Of a DNA stretch of 64,000 nt, positions 17,015 through 25,613 are shown one piece after another (the stretch's first letter is position 1; each line of letters starts with the position of its first letter). Under the pieces are notes generated by a model. It saw only the letters and a program-made list of their open reading frames with translations. It made no database searches and was not told the DNA's origin. Both the position numbers and the translations under genes were made by a program. The stretch covers positions 62,001-126,000 of the forward strand of contig NZ_BONE01000012.1 of NCBI RefSeq assembly GCF_016862555.1. The letters run 5' to 3'. This DNA is from Asanoa siamensis. GTDB taxonomy: Bacteria; Actinomycetota; Actinomycetes; Mycobacteriales; Micromonosporaceae.

Positions 17015-18811
17015 TCAGTGCTTCTTCGACACGCGCAGCGGGAACGTCGGTGCGCCGATCGTCTCGAGCGTCAGCGTGTTCGCCGCGATATACCTGTCCA
17101 GGTACGGCGAGCGGTCACCCTGCGTCGGCCGGTCGAAGCGCGGGTCCTGCACCTCCATGCCCAACCGCGCGTCGTGAACGGTGACTGTCTGGCCCGACGG
17201 CACCGGCCGCCAGCCGCGGGAGATGATCGTTCCTATCTGGACACCCAACCGGTGGCCCTGCTCGAAGGTCCAGTCGTTCGCCTTCAGCGGGAACGACGTC
17301 GAGCCGTCGTCGTCCAGGGCCGCCACCATCTCGTTGAACATCGTCGACGTGCCGTCCGGGGCGACGTCCCACAGCCGTACCCAGACGTTGCCGTCGCCCC
17401 TCGTCCTGAGCGACACGTCCGGCGTGCCCGTGAGCCGCACCTGCGCGGACGCCGGCGTCGAGAACGTCCAGTAGCTGTTGCCGGGCGCGTCCGCGTTCAG
17501 CACCGCCGTGGGTCCGGCGACCGGCGCATTCTCGATGTCCCAGCCCGCCGCCGTCGTCCGCTCCAGAGCCGCCGGGGCGGCCTGGCCACCGTCGTCCACA
17601 TAGGAGCCGCGCGACAACCGCGCCGTGTACGTGTCGTGCGTCACCGGCCATGTCGGCTGTGCGCGCCAGTTGCCGAGGCTGTCCTCGATCGAGAACGCCG
17701 GGTCCTCGACCGACGGCCGGATGCCGCGCAGGTGCTCGTCGTAGAAGCGCATCACCTCGTCGAACCAGCCCGCCCGGCCCATCTTGAGCCGGCCCTCGCT
17801 GTCGGTCTCGTTGCCGCGGACGTGCTCCCACTGGCCCAGCCACCCGCGCTCCTCGCCGCGGTGGTTGGCCAGGTACTGCTGCATGTCCTCGGGCTTCGTG
17901 TTGTCCTCGATGAAGCCCGACGTGACGAACAGGGGTGTACGCGAGCCGGCGGCGCGGGACGCGAAGTCGCGGGCGCGCCAGAACGCCGAGTTCGGGTCAG
18001 GGTCCTGGGTGTCCGTGCTGTTGTTGATCTGGCACTCGGGGTGGCTCTTCTCGTAGTCCGCGTTCGCCAGGTAGCGCGCGCTGTCGCCCGTGAGCTGCGG
18101 CATCGTCGCGATCGAGTAGTAGCTGCGCGGGCTGCTCGTCGCGTTGGACCGCGGCACACCGTTGCTGAACAGGTAGTTGTACCTGTTCCACGTCGGCTCC
18201 TGGGCGACGATCGCCTTCAACGGCTTCAGCCGCAGCACGTTGGCCGCCAGCCCGGTGTTGGCGTCGTACGACTTGCCGTACATGCCGACCTTGCCCGTCG
18301 ACCACGGCTGGCGCGCGGCCCATTCGACGGCCGCCTTGATGTCGGCCTGCTCGCCGGGCCCGAGGAAGTCCAGGCAGCCCGTGCTGCCGCCGAAGCCGCG
18401 CAGGTCGACCATCACGAACGTGTAGCCACGCTCCATGAGACCGGCGCCCTCGATCAGGTCGTTGAAGCGTCCCGACGGCCCGACCTGGTCGAACCCCCCG
18501 GGCGAGGTCTCCCCCGCGTGCGAGAAGTAGGGGCCGACGGACAGGATCACGGGCGTTCGCGTACGCGCGGACAGGTGCGCCGGGCGCAGGACGTCGGCGT
18601 GCAACTCGACGCCGCTGCCGTCCGACGACGGGAAGTACGCCTCCGTCCACGCCGCCCCTTCGGGAACCCGCGGGTTCTCCTCGTGGGTGACGCCGGTCGC
18701 GGTCGTCGGGGCGGCCTGCGCCGCCGAGGGTAGGCCCGTGGTGAGGCTCGCGATGATGGCCAGCGCGCCCGCCGCCGCGGCGGGCAAAGCCATCCTCCTC
18801 CGAACGGTCAT
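17015..18811 (-). CDS. Secreted CocE/NonD-type hydrolase (X-Pro dipeptidyl-peptidase family)
   Basis: A 598-residue protein with a signal peptide (about 1-33, ending AAQAA). The alpha/beta-hydrolase domain has FVMVDLRGFGGSTG, the nucleophile elbow GMYGKSYDAN, an acid candidate in FVTSGFIEDNTKPED and the catalytic His in GQWEHVRGNE. The C-terminal jelly-roll domain (from about residue 400) is typical of X-Pro dipeptidyl peptidases and CocE esterases. It acts outside the cell on proline-containing peptides or esters. ATG start with GGAGG upstream, and a strong terminator follows. The precise substrate is open. Confidence 0.88.
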   Translation of the reverse strand: MTVRRRMALPAAAAGALAIIASLTTGLPSAAQAAPTTATGVTHEENPRVPEGAAWTEAYFPSSDGSGVELHADVLRPAHLSARTRTPVILSVGPYFSHAGETSPGGFDQVGPSGRFNDLIEGAGLMERGYTFVMVDLRGFGGSTGCLDFLGPGEQADIKAAVEWAARQPWSTGKVGMYGKSYDANTGLAANVLRLKPLKAIVAQEPTWNRYNYLFSNGVPRSNATSSPRSYYSIATMPQLTGDSARYLANADYEKSHPECQINNSTDTQDPDPNSAFWRARDFASRAAGSRTPLFVTSGFIEDNTKPEDMQQYLANHRGEERGWLGQWEHVRGNETDSEGRLKMGRAGWFDEVMRFYDEHLRGIRPSVEDPAFSIEDSLGNWRAQPTWPVTHDTYTARLSRGSYVDDGGQAAPAALERTTAAGWDIENAPVAGPTAVLNADAPGNSYWTFSTPASAQVRLTGTPDVSLRTRGDGNVWVRLWDVAPDGTSTMFNEMVAALDDDGSTSFPLKANDWTFEQGHRLGVQIGTIISRGWRPVPSGQTVTVHDARLGMEVQDPRFDRPTQGDRSPYLDRYIAANTLTLETIGAPTFPLRVSKKH

Positions 18812-18923
18812 CCAACCTCCACCTAACTCCGGACGAGTTCGCCCGGTCGGACATTGATGCTAATGATCATTGGCTCATATGTATCCCACAGTTATCTCGC
18901 CGTGACCTCTGCCGCCAGGGCCG

Positions 18924-19703
18924 GTGTCGTTCGTAGACTTCGATGCCATGGGCGGCATCGGGTGGTACGGCGGGCTGGTCGCGGTGGAGTTCGGGCTCGC
19001 CGTCGTGACCGTTGTCGCTCTCTTGTGGATAAAGGCGCCGTACGGTCGCTACCAGCGGGTCGGCTGGGGCCCGACGGTGTCCGCCCGCGTCGGCTGGGTC
19101 GTGATGGAGTCGCCGGCGGTCCTGGTCTTCGTCGCGGTGTTCCTCGCCGGGGCCCACCGCACCGACCTCGTCGCGCTGGTGCTGCTGGCCATGTGGCTGT
19201 GCCACTACGTGTACCGGGCCTTCGTCTACCCGCTGCTGATGCGGCCCGGCAGCCGGATGCCGGTGCTGGTCGTGGCCCTCGCGATGGCGTTCAACGTGCT
19301 CAACGCCACCGTCAACGCCTGGTGGGTGGCCGAGATCGGCGGGTACGCCGACAGCTGGCTCACCGATCCGCGCTTCCTCGCGGGCGCGGTGCTCTTCTTC
19401 GCCGGGCTGGCCGTGCACGCCCGGTCCGACCGCACGCTGCGCCGGCTCCGCGCGCCGGGCGAGACCGGCTACCGCATCCCGTACGGCGGTGCCTTCCGCT
19501 GGGTGAGCAGCCCCAACTACAGCGGCGAGATCGCGCAGTGGTGTGGCTGGGCGCTGGCGACCTGGTCGCCGGCCGGCCTCGCGTTCGCCGTCTACACCGC
19601 CGCCAACCTGGTGCCGCGGGCGATCGACCACCACGCCTGGTACCGCGAGCGGTTCCCCGACTACCCGGCCGACCGCCGGGCGCTCGTACCCCATCTGCTG
19701 TAA
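18924..19703 (+). CDS. Steroid 5-alpha-reductase-like integral membrane protein
   Basis: A 259-residue membrane protein with about six hydrophobic segments. The C-terminal part has the 3-oxo-5-alpha-steroid 4-dehydrogenase family signature: GYRIPYGGAFRWVSSPNYSGEIAQWCGWALATW, written here as its segments YRIPYGGAF, VSSPNY and GEIAQWCGWA, ending in HAWYRERFPDYP. Family enzymes reduce an activated C=C bond of steroids or polyprenyl lipids using NADPH. The bacterial substrate is unknown. The start is uncertain: GTG 18924 or ATG 18948, neither with a good ribosome-binding site. Divergent from the secreted hydrolase; a 10-bp palindrome AATGATCATT lies at 18862-18871 between them. Confidence 0.8.
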   Translation: MSFVDFDAMGGIGWYGGLVAVEFGLAVVTVVALLWIKAPYGRYQRVGWGPTVSARVGWVVMESPAVLVFVAVFLAGAHRTDLVALVLLAMWLCHYVYRAFVYPLLMRPGSRMPVLVVALAMAFNVLNATVNAWWVAEIGGYADSWLTDPRFLAGAVLFFAGLAVHARSDRTLRRLRAPGETGYRIPYGGAFRWVSSPNYSGEIAQWCGWALATWSPAGLAFAVYTAANLVPRAIDHHAWYRERFPDYPADRRALVPHLL

Positions 19704-19718
19704 GGGTCAGCCCAGCCA

Positions 19719-22700
19719 TCACCGCGCGCGGCGGTCGGCGAAGTAGTCCGCCGCTTCGGTCAGCCACTCCGACCCGCCGGCGGTGAGGGTGGGGTCGGCG
19801 ACCAGGGCGTGCAGCGCCGTGCGGGCCGCCGCGGACCGGCACGGGTCGAGCATCAGCAGCAGGCGGGCCGCCTCGTCGCGCGTGGCGGGGCGGGTCGTGC
19901 GGTCCAGGGCCACCCGGGCGAGGCCGGCCACCGCGACGTCCGTCTCTCCCAGGGAGGCGATCTCGTAGAACAGCGTGACGGAGAGCTGCCGCTCGGCGGC
20001 CTTCTCGGCGATCGTGGCGAGGGTCCGGACGCCGGCGGCGCGCATGGACGAGAAGCGGGCCAGCTCGCGGGCCGCGAGCGCGCTCGTCCCGATCTCCGTC
20101 TGCGCCTGCGCGACCTGGACCAGGACCTTCGTGCGCCGCTCCTCGTCGCTCTCACCGAGTTGGACGAGCTCGCGGGCCGCCTGCAGGGCGTCGAAGCCGG
20201 TCAGGCGGTAGCACAGCGCCTCGACCGCGTCCTGCGCCACGCCCTGGAAGTCGAGTGCCCAGAGCGAGACCTCCCGGGCCAGATCGAGGCGGTCACGCAG
20301 GCGGAGGGTGTCGGTGGAGATCAGATCGGCGGTACGGCCCAGGGCTGTCCGGCGGGCGGCCGGGCCGAGCTGCGCCAGTGCCCGGATCGCCTCGCGGCGG
20401 CTCGGCAGCGGCAGGCTGTCGTCGTCGACGACGGCGGAGACGACGTCGAGAGCGGCCGGCCGGGAGTGTGGGTCGGCGGCGGCGAGGTCGCGCGCCAGGG
20501 CCAGCCGCTGGGCGGTGCCGCTCGCCTCCCGCAGCGCGGCGCGCAGAGCGGCGGCGAGCACCGGCCCGTGGTCGGGTCCGAGCTGCGCCAGGGCCCGGGC
20601 GGCGACCACGCGCTCGGCGGCGGGGACGGCGGGTTCCGCGACGATCCGGCGCAGGTCGGCCACGCCCTGCGCGTAGCCGGCTTCCCCGAGTTCGAGGAGG
20701 GCCTGGGCGGCACTCGTCCGGTCGTCGGCCGGCGCGGCCCCGGTCGCCATCCCGTGCAGCAGGCCGGCGGCCCGGTCGCGGTCACCCCCGAGGCTCGTGG
20801 CGACGAGCTGCGCGGCCGCGATCCACTCGCGGGGGCAGACGCCGAAGTCGGGTCCCGCGGCTTCGGTCAGGACGGTGACCGCCTCGTCCGCCGTGTCCGC
20901 CCGCAGGAACTCCTGGGTCAGGGCGACGGGCGACACCGCGCCCGATCCGATCAGCCGGGCGAGCGCCGTACGCGCCGATGGGACCTGTTCCGGTGTGAAG
21001 CTCTCCAGCAGTCGGAAGGCGTGCACCTGGAGGTTCGGCGCGACGCCCCAGCGGAGGACGAGGCGAAGGCGGTCGCCGGCCCGGCCCCGGAAGGCCGGGC
21101 CCTGCGCGGCGAACAGCGCGATGGTCGACGGTGCGGCGCCGGTGGCGAAGTTGGCGGACCGGTTCACGTACTCGTCGAAGAGCTTCAGGGTGATGTCGTC
21201 GAAGCGGGGGGCCTGGTCCTTCAGCGCCTCGAGCGCGTCGGCCGTGCTCAGCCGACGGTTGGCGATCAGCCGGTTGACCCGGACCTGGACGTAGCGGGTC
21301 TCCCGGGAGGTGGCCAGCGTACGCACGGCGCGCACCAGCAGGTCCCCGGTGATGTCCGGTGCGTCGAGCAGGGGGCGGAGCAGCTCCACGCCGCCGGGCG
21401 GGAGCGGGCGAACGGCCGCCATCGCCTCGCACCGGGCGAGCACCTCGGCCGGGGTGTCGGGGCGGGGCGCGGGTTCGGGCGGACGCCGCCGTGGCGACCG
21501 GGGTCGGGTTTCGGCCGCCGGCCGGCCGCGGGGCACACGGGTCAGGCCGCGTGCGGCGAGCCACGCGTCGTCGAAGCGCCACAGGTCGAGGTGGACGACG
21601 ACGCGCAACAGCCGGTGGACCACGGCGTCCCAGCTCGGCACGCGCCGGAGCCGTGGCCGCGGCGCGTCGTCGACGGGCGGCCGGGTCGCCGCCGGTCCCG
21701 CGGCGGGCGGCTCCGGGGTCGTCGGCCGCGGCGGGTCGGGCAGCACACGGCCGGCCCGGGCATGGAGCGCCCGTACCGTCGCCGTCTCGTACCCGCTCAG
21801 GCGCTTGTCGTCGCTCAGCGGGCCGAGCACCTCGATCGCGCTGCGCTGCCCGACCAGGCCGAGGTCGAGCAGCGCCTCCGCGGCCTGCAGCCGCTGCCGC
21901 GCCCTGACTCCCGGGTCGCCCGCGATGGCGTGCAGCGCCTGGGCACCGACCGCGGAGGACGTGCGGTACGAGACCAACGCCTCGGCCGCACCCAGCCGCA
22001 GCTCGGCGTCCGCCGTGCTGTCGCTCGCCACCTCCTGGAGCACGTCGACCACGTCGGGCTGCACGGGCAGGCTCGCCGCGAGCCGCACGGCGGCGAGGGC
22101 CCGGTCGGCGGTGTGCGACGCCCGGCGGGTGCGGCTGGTCCAGAACCGCAGCGCCTCGGCGAAGCGCGCGAACTGCCGCGGTTCGGCGGGAACCCCTTCC
22201 GCGAGCAGCCGGGCCGCGAGCATCTGGCTGTCCTCGTCGCCGCCGGCGAGCCAGTCGAGCAGCGCGGCCGTGGAGCCGTGCTGGAAGGCGTGGTGGGCCA
22301 GCACGGCCAGGGCCTCGCCGGTCGGGAAGCGGCGGGCCGCCGTGACGTAGTAGGCCCACAGCTCGTGGTCGGCGTCGAACTCGGCGGGCAGGCTCCGCGC
22401 CCGGCTGCTCGCGACCCGGTGCTCCGCGAACGTGTGGTGCACGAACTTGAGGTCCGTGCCGACGTGGGCGAGCAGCCCGGTGCTGGTCGCCACGCTCGCG
22501 ATGATCAGCTGCCAGTCCGGTGGGGCCGGGTCCGGACGGCGGCCCGCCTGGCGGATCCACTCCGCCGCCGCGGCCGACAGCCCGGCGCCGCGCAGCGCCG
22601 CCTCGGCCAGGTGGTCGACGAGGGCGAGCCGGTGGTCGGCCAGCCACCGCGCCAGCGCCGCGCCGTCCGGCCAGCCGCGCAGCCGCTCGGTGAGACCGTC

Positions 22701-23912
22701 CAGCGCGCTGGCGGCCCGGGACTCGTACATGAGCCCGAAGTACCGCTCGTAGAGCTCGTACCGGCTGTGCGGCAGGCCACGGGCCGGGTGGTCCTCGAAC
22801 ACCACGGCCGCGACGGTGGCCAGCAACGGCACCGCCATCAGCTCGCTGAGCCCGCTCTGGTCGGACTGGCGCAGGAACTCGGTGGCCTCGGCCGGCTCAC
22901 CGAACCAGGCGTGCGCGAACGTCTGCCGCTGGTCGCGGTTGAACAGGGCGATCTCGTACCGGCCGAAGCCCGCCGGCTCGTCGAGCCGGGCCAGCTCGTC
23001 GGAGGGCAGCGGACGGGTGGTGACGAGCAGCCGCAGTCCGTCGCCGGTCGCCCGCTCGCGCAACACCGAGAGCAGCCCTTCGCGGCGGGCACCGTCGACC
23101 ACCTCGTCGATGCCGTCGACGATCAGCAGCCACGGCACGCCCTGCCAGGGCCGCTGGAACAGCTCCGGCTCGAGCGGGCGGTCGAGCAGCGGCCCGACCT
23201 CGCTGACGACGGCGTCCCGGAGTGCCTGCCAGAACGTGTCGGCCTGGCCGCCGGCCAGCGCCATGGCTGAGACGCGGACCGGCACCAGGTTGGCGGCGGG
23301 TCCGGTCGGGTCGAGCACCGCGCGGGCGAGGTCCGCGGTGAGCTGGAAGGCCAGCGTCGACTTGCCGCAGCCGGCACCGCCGCTCACGAGCAGGTGGCGG
23401 TGCTGCTCCATCGCGGACTCGACCGACATCGTCGGCCCGACGGCCGCGGCGTCGGCCATCTGCTGCCGCACGTAGACCTCGGCGAGGACACGCCCGTGGG
23501 AGCCGAGCAGCCGGTACGGGAAGCTCTCCGACGCGGCGGCCTGGGCGCGCATCAGGGCCGCGACGCTGTCGGCGTCCGCCGCGGCGGGCGGGTCGTCGCC
23601 CGCGAGGACCTGGTCGAGCATGGCGAGGCCGGCCACGAGCAGGAGGGCCAGGCCGAAGGCGGGCAGGAGTACGACCGGGTCCGTGGTCCAGTCCCAGGAG
23701 GCGGGCAGCACGCCGTCGCCGGTCACGAGGTTGGTCAACACCGCGAGGACGGCGAGGGCGAGGGCGGCCGAGCCGGCGGTCAGCAACCGCCGCCGTCGTC
23801 GCGGGGTGCCGGTCACGACCCGCGCCGCTCCGGCGCCGGTTCCGGAGCCCGGGGGATCGCCGCCGCCATCCGCGGGACCGGCCACGGCCGTCTCATCCGC
23901 GACACCTTCCAC
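19719..23912 (-). CDS. Membrane-anchored NACHT NTPase with long helical-repeat tail
   Basis: A 1397-residue protein. A Gly/Pro-rich, basic N-terminus is followed by two membrane helices (about 45-62 and 80-98). The NACHT/STAND NTPase follows, with Walker A GGAGCGKST (178-186), Walker B LLIVDGIDE (262-270) and a TTRPLPSDEL sensor segment. About 1000 residues of HEAT/ARM-like alpha-helical repeats rich in Ala, Leu and Arg make up the rest, with a Pro-rich break near 740-830. STAND NTPases oligomerise on sensing a ligand through the repeat region, and several bacterial NACHT proteins are antiphage sensors. There is no recognisable effector enzyme; the membrane anchor may be the output. GTG start without a clear Shine-Dalgarno sequence. 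Divergent from a membrane protein/regulator pair that shares the intergenic dyads. Confidence 0.85.
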   Translation of the reverse strand: MEGVADETAVAGPADGGGDPPGSGTGAGAARVVTGTPRRRRRLLTAGSAALALAVLAVLTNLVTGDGVLPASWDWTTDPVVLLPAFGLALLLVAGLAMLDQVLAGDDPPAAADADSVAALMRAQAAASESFPYRLLGSHGRVLAEVYVRQQMADAAAVGPTMSVESAMEQHRHLLVSGGAGCGKSTLAFQLTADLARAVLDPTGPAANLVPVRVSAMALAGGQADTFWQALRDAVVSEVGPLLDRPLEPELFQRPWQGVPWLLIVDGIDEVVDGARREGLLSVLRERATGDGLRLLVTTRPLPSDELARLDEPAGFGRYEIALFNRDQRQTFAHAWFGEPAEATEFLRQSDQSGLSELMAVPLLATVAAVVFEDHPARGLPHSRYELYERYFGLMYESRAASALDGLTERLRGWPDGAALARWLADHRLALVDHLAEAALRGAGLSAAAAEWIRQAGRRPDPAPPDWQLIIASVATSTGLLAHVGTDLKFVHHTFAEHRVASSRARSLPAEFDADHELWAYYVTAARRFPTGEALAVLAHHAFQHGSTAALLDWLAGGDEDSQMLAARLLAEGVPAEPRQFARFAEALRFWTSRTRRASHTADRALAAVRLAASLPVQPDVVDVLQEVASDSTADAELRLGAAEALVSYRTSSAVGAQALHAIAGDPGVRARQRLQAAEALLDLGLVGQRSAIEVLGPLSDDKRLSGYETATVRALHARAGRVLPDPPRPTTPEPPAAGPAATRPPVDDAPRPRLRRVPSWDAVVHRLLRVVVHLDLWRFDDAWLAARGLTRVPRGRPAAETRPRSPRRRPPEPAPRPDTPAEVLARCEAMAAVRPLPPGGVELLRPLLDAPDITGDLLVRAVRTLATSRETRYVQVRVNRLIANRRLSTADALEALKDQAPRFDDITLKLFDEYVNRSANFATGAAPSTIALFAAQGPAFRGRAGDRLRLVLRWGVAPNLQVHAFRLLESFTPEQVPSARTALARLIGSGAVSPVALTQEFLRADTADEAVTVLTEAAGPDFGVCPREWIAAAQLVATSLGGDRDRAAGLLHGMATGAAPADDRTSAAQALLELGEAGYAQGVADLRRIVAEPAVPAAERVVAARALAQLGPDHGPVLAAALRAALREASGTAQRLALARDLAAADPHSRPAALDVVSAVVDDDSLPLPSRREAIRALAQLGPAARRTALGRTADLISTDTLRLRDRLDLAREVSLWALDFQGVAQDAVEALCYRLTGFDALQAARELVQLGESDEERRTKVLVQVAQAQTEIGTSALAARELARFSSMRAAGVRTLATIAEKAAERQLSVTLFYEIASLGETDVAVAGLARVALDRTTRPATRDEAARLLLMLDPCRSAAARTALHALVADPTLTAGGSEWLTEAADYFADRRAR

Positions 23913-23972
23913 CAGGGACTGCGGTCACGTCATTGCACCAGCCCGGACGCCACCGCCGCTACACGCGACGAG

Positions 23973-24000
23973 AACTTTCCACTTGCGGAAGTGGAAAGTT
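23973..24000. promoter_or_regulatory. Perfect 12-bp dyad between NACHT gene and regulator operon
   Basis: AACTTTCCACTT, spacer GCGG, AAGTGGAAAGTT: a perfect inverted repeat between divergent genes, directly upstream of the small membrane protein. It is a probable operator for the winged-helix regulator at 24480. Confidence 0.65.
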
Positions 24001-24008
24001 ATCGCGAT

Positions 24009-24027
24009 ACTTTCCGGCGTGGAAAGT
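24009..24027. promoter_or_regulatory. Second operator-like dyad overlapping the start codon
   Basis: ACTTTCC-GGCGT-GGAAAGT repeats the core of the neighbouring 28-bp dyad and overlaps the GTG start of the membrane-protein gene at 24019. It could let the repressor block transcription or translation start. Confidence 0.6.
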
Positions 24028-24483
24028 GGTGAGGTTCGGGAGCAACTGGCTGCCGCGGAGCGGGGGGCCGCCGCGCCCTACGTCGAATATCCGCCCACGC
24101 CGTGGTGGTATGCGCCCGTCGTGGGGCTGTGGGCCGCCGGCATGGTCGGGGCGTTCACCTGGTGGCGCGAGAGCGTCGCCCTGTTCCTCGGTTCGCTGGC
24201 CGTCCTGATCCTGCTGGAAGTGCTCTTCCTGACCTGGATGCGGCGCCGGCACGGGGCGTTGCCCATGCCGGGCAAGGGGACGCCGCCGCCGGAGATCGCC
24301 GTGTTGTGGCGGCGGTACTTCGGGTCGCTGGTCGTCGTCGTTCTGGTCGTGGCCGGCGGCTGGCTGCTGGGTGGCGTGCCCGTGGCCGCCGCGCTGGCGT
24401 TCGTGCTCGTCACCGCCGGGCTGGCCGTCTACGAGCGCCGGTACGCGAAGGCCGCGGCCGCCGTGCGGGCGCGACTCGCGTGA
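24019..24483 (+). CDS. Small membrane protein upstream of winged-helix regulator
   Basis: A 154-residue protein with an acidic N-terminus (ESGEVREQLAAAERG), then four hydrophobic segments in two pairs (about 35-50, 53-72, 98-115, 118-135) and a basic C-terminal tail (YERRYAKAAAAVRARLA). No family with known function is recognised. Start: GTG at 24019, placed inside an operator-like dyad; the upstream open frame has no support. Its stop overlaps the next gene's GTG (GTGA), so the two are translationally coupled and probably work together, for example as membrane signal and DNA-binding partner (inference). Confidence 0.7.
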   Translation: MESGEVREQLAAAERGAAAPYVEYPPTPWWYAPVVGLWAAGMVGAFTWWRESVALFLGSLAVLILLEVLFLTWMRRRHGALPMPGKGTPPPEIAVLWRRYFGSLVVVVLVVAGGWLLGGVPVAAALAFVLVTAGLAVYERRYAKAAAAVRARLA

Positions 24484-24788
24484 TCGACGGCCTGGATCCG
24501 ATCATCCACGTCCCCAAGCGCCTCGCCGCCATGGGCATCCTGGCCAACGCGCCGACGGTGTCGTTCCGGTTCTTGCGCGACCACCTGCGGCTCGGCGAGT
24601 CCGACCTGTCCAAGCAGATGTCCACGCTGGAATCCGCCGGGTACGTGACCGCGACCAAGGACGGGCGCGGCCGCGGCGCGAGCACCACCTACCGGATGAC
24701 CAGCGCCGGCCGCCAGGCCTACGAGGCGCACTGCGCGGCCCTGCGCGCGCTGCTGGACGGTACCGCCAGCCCGTCGGGACCGGTCTAA
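24480..24788 (+). CDS. Winged-helix transcriptional regulator (MarR/ArsR-like)
   Basis: A 102-residue single-domain DNA-binding protein: DPIIHVPKRLAAMGILANA, a recognition-helix region LGESDLSKQMSTLESAGYV, and a wing with TKDGRGRGASTTYRMTSAGRQ. This layout is typical of small one-domain winged-helix regulators that bind palindromes as dimers. It is co-transcribed with the membrane protein upstream (GTGA overlap). The ACTTTCC/GGAAAGT dyads upstream of the pair are its likely targets, giving autoregulation and perhaps control of the divergent NACHT gene. No effector domain is present. Confidence 0.85.
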   Translation: MIDGLDPIIHVPKRLAAMGILANAPTVSFRFLRDHLRLGESDLSKQMSTLESAGYVTATKDGRGRGASTTYRMTSAGRQAYEAHCAALRALLDGTASPSGPV

Positions 24789-24833
24789 CCTGGACCAGGA
24801 CCCCGGCCCGCGGAGCATCAGGAGGTACGAAAA

Positions 24834-25613
24834 ATGGACCCGTCCGCGTACGCGACGGCTGTCGTCGCACAGACGAGCACGTTCGCCGACTGGGTGCACG
24901 GCAAGGATCCGTCCACCCGCGTGCCCACCTGTCCCGAGTGGACGCTGGCCGACCTCGTCGACCATGTCGGCTCCACGCAGCGCATGATCGCCATGCTCGT
25001 CGGCGAGAAGATGACCGAGCCGAGCGCCGCGTTCGCCCGCTACGTGCCCGGCCCCACCGACTCCGAACAGTGGCGGGCCTGGCTGACCGAAGGCGCCGCC
25101 GAAGCCCAGCGGGCCTTCGACTCGGTCGACGCCGACACGCCCGTCTGGGATCCGTCCGGGGCCGCCGACGGCGTCGCGTTCTGGTCCCGTCGGCTGTTCG
25201 GCGAGGCGTCCGTGCACCGCGCCGACGCGGCCGCCGCGCTCGACGAGCGCTACGACCTCGCGCCCGAGCACGCCGTCGAGGCCGTCGAGGACTGGCTCGA
25301 CACGATGACCTCGCGCGGCTACTGGGAGAACAAGCCCGAGTTCGCCGCCGCGATGCGTGGCAACGGCCAGACCCTGCACTTCCACGCCACCGACGCGACC
25401 GGGGAATGGCTCGCCCGCCGGGAACCCGACATGGTCGCCCTGGAGCGCACGCACGCCACGGCCGACGTCACCGTCCGTGGGCCGGCCACCGACCTCCTGC
25501 TCGTGCTCAGCCGGCGCCAACCGCTGGCGGCCGCGTCGAGCCTGGAGATCGACGGTGACCGGGCGCTGCTCGACCGGTGGATCGACCACATGGACTGGGT
25601 CACCGGCGACTAG
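24834..25613 (+). CDS. DinB-like maleylpyruvate isomerase family protein
   Basis: A 259-residue protein of the mycothiol-dependent maleylpyruvate isomerase/DinB superfamily. The N-terminal four-helix bundle has metal-ligand candidates in LVDHVGST (His about 44) and FGEASVHRAD (Glu and His about 125-129), with the conserved VPTCPEWTLADLV opening. The C-terminal domain (about 180-255) has the usual TVRGPATDLLLVLSRR segment. Members use mycothiol or act on small thiol adducts in the cytoplasm; the substrate is unknown. ATG start behind AGGAGGT. Its end overlaps the convergent fusion gene by 14 bases. Confidence 0.87.
   Translation: MDPSAYATAVVAQTSTFADWVHGKDPSTRVPTCPEWTLADLVDHVGSTQRMIAMLVGEKMTEPSAAFARYVPGPTDSEQWRAWLTEGAAEAQRAFDSVDADTPVWDPSGAADGVAFWSRRLFGEASVHRADAAAALDERYDLAPEHAVEAVEDWLDTMTSRGYWENKPEFAAAMRGNGQTLHFHATDATGEWLARREPDMVALERTHATADVTVRGPATDLLLVLSRRQPLAAASSLEIDGDRALLDRWIDHMDWVTGD

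Noticed and set aside
18862-18871. AATGATCATT palindrome in the divergent hydrolase/reductase promoter region
   Set aside because: Too short to call as an operator on its own; only noted.
19809-23270. 1153-aa plus-strand frame opposite the NACHT gene
   Set aside because: Antisense shadow rich in Gly/Arg/Val; Walker motifs and the repeat pattern belong to the minus strand.
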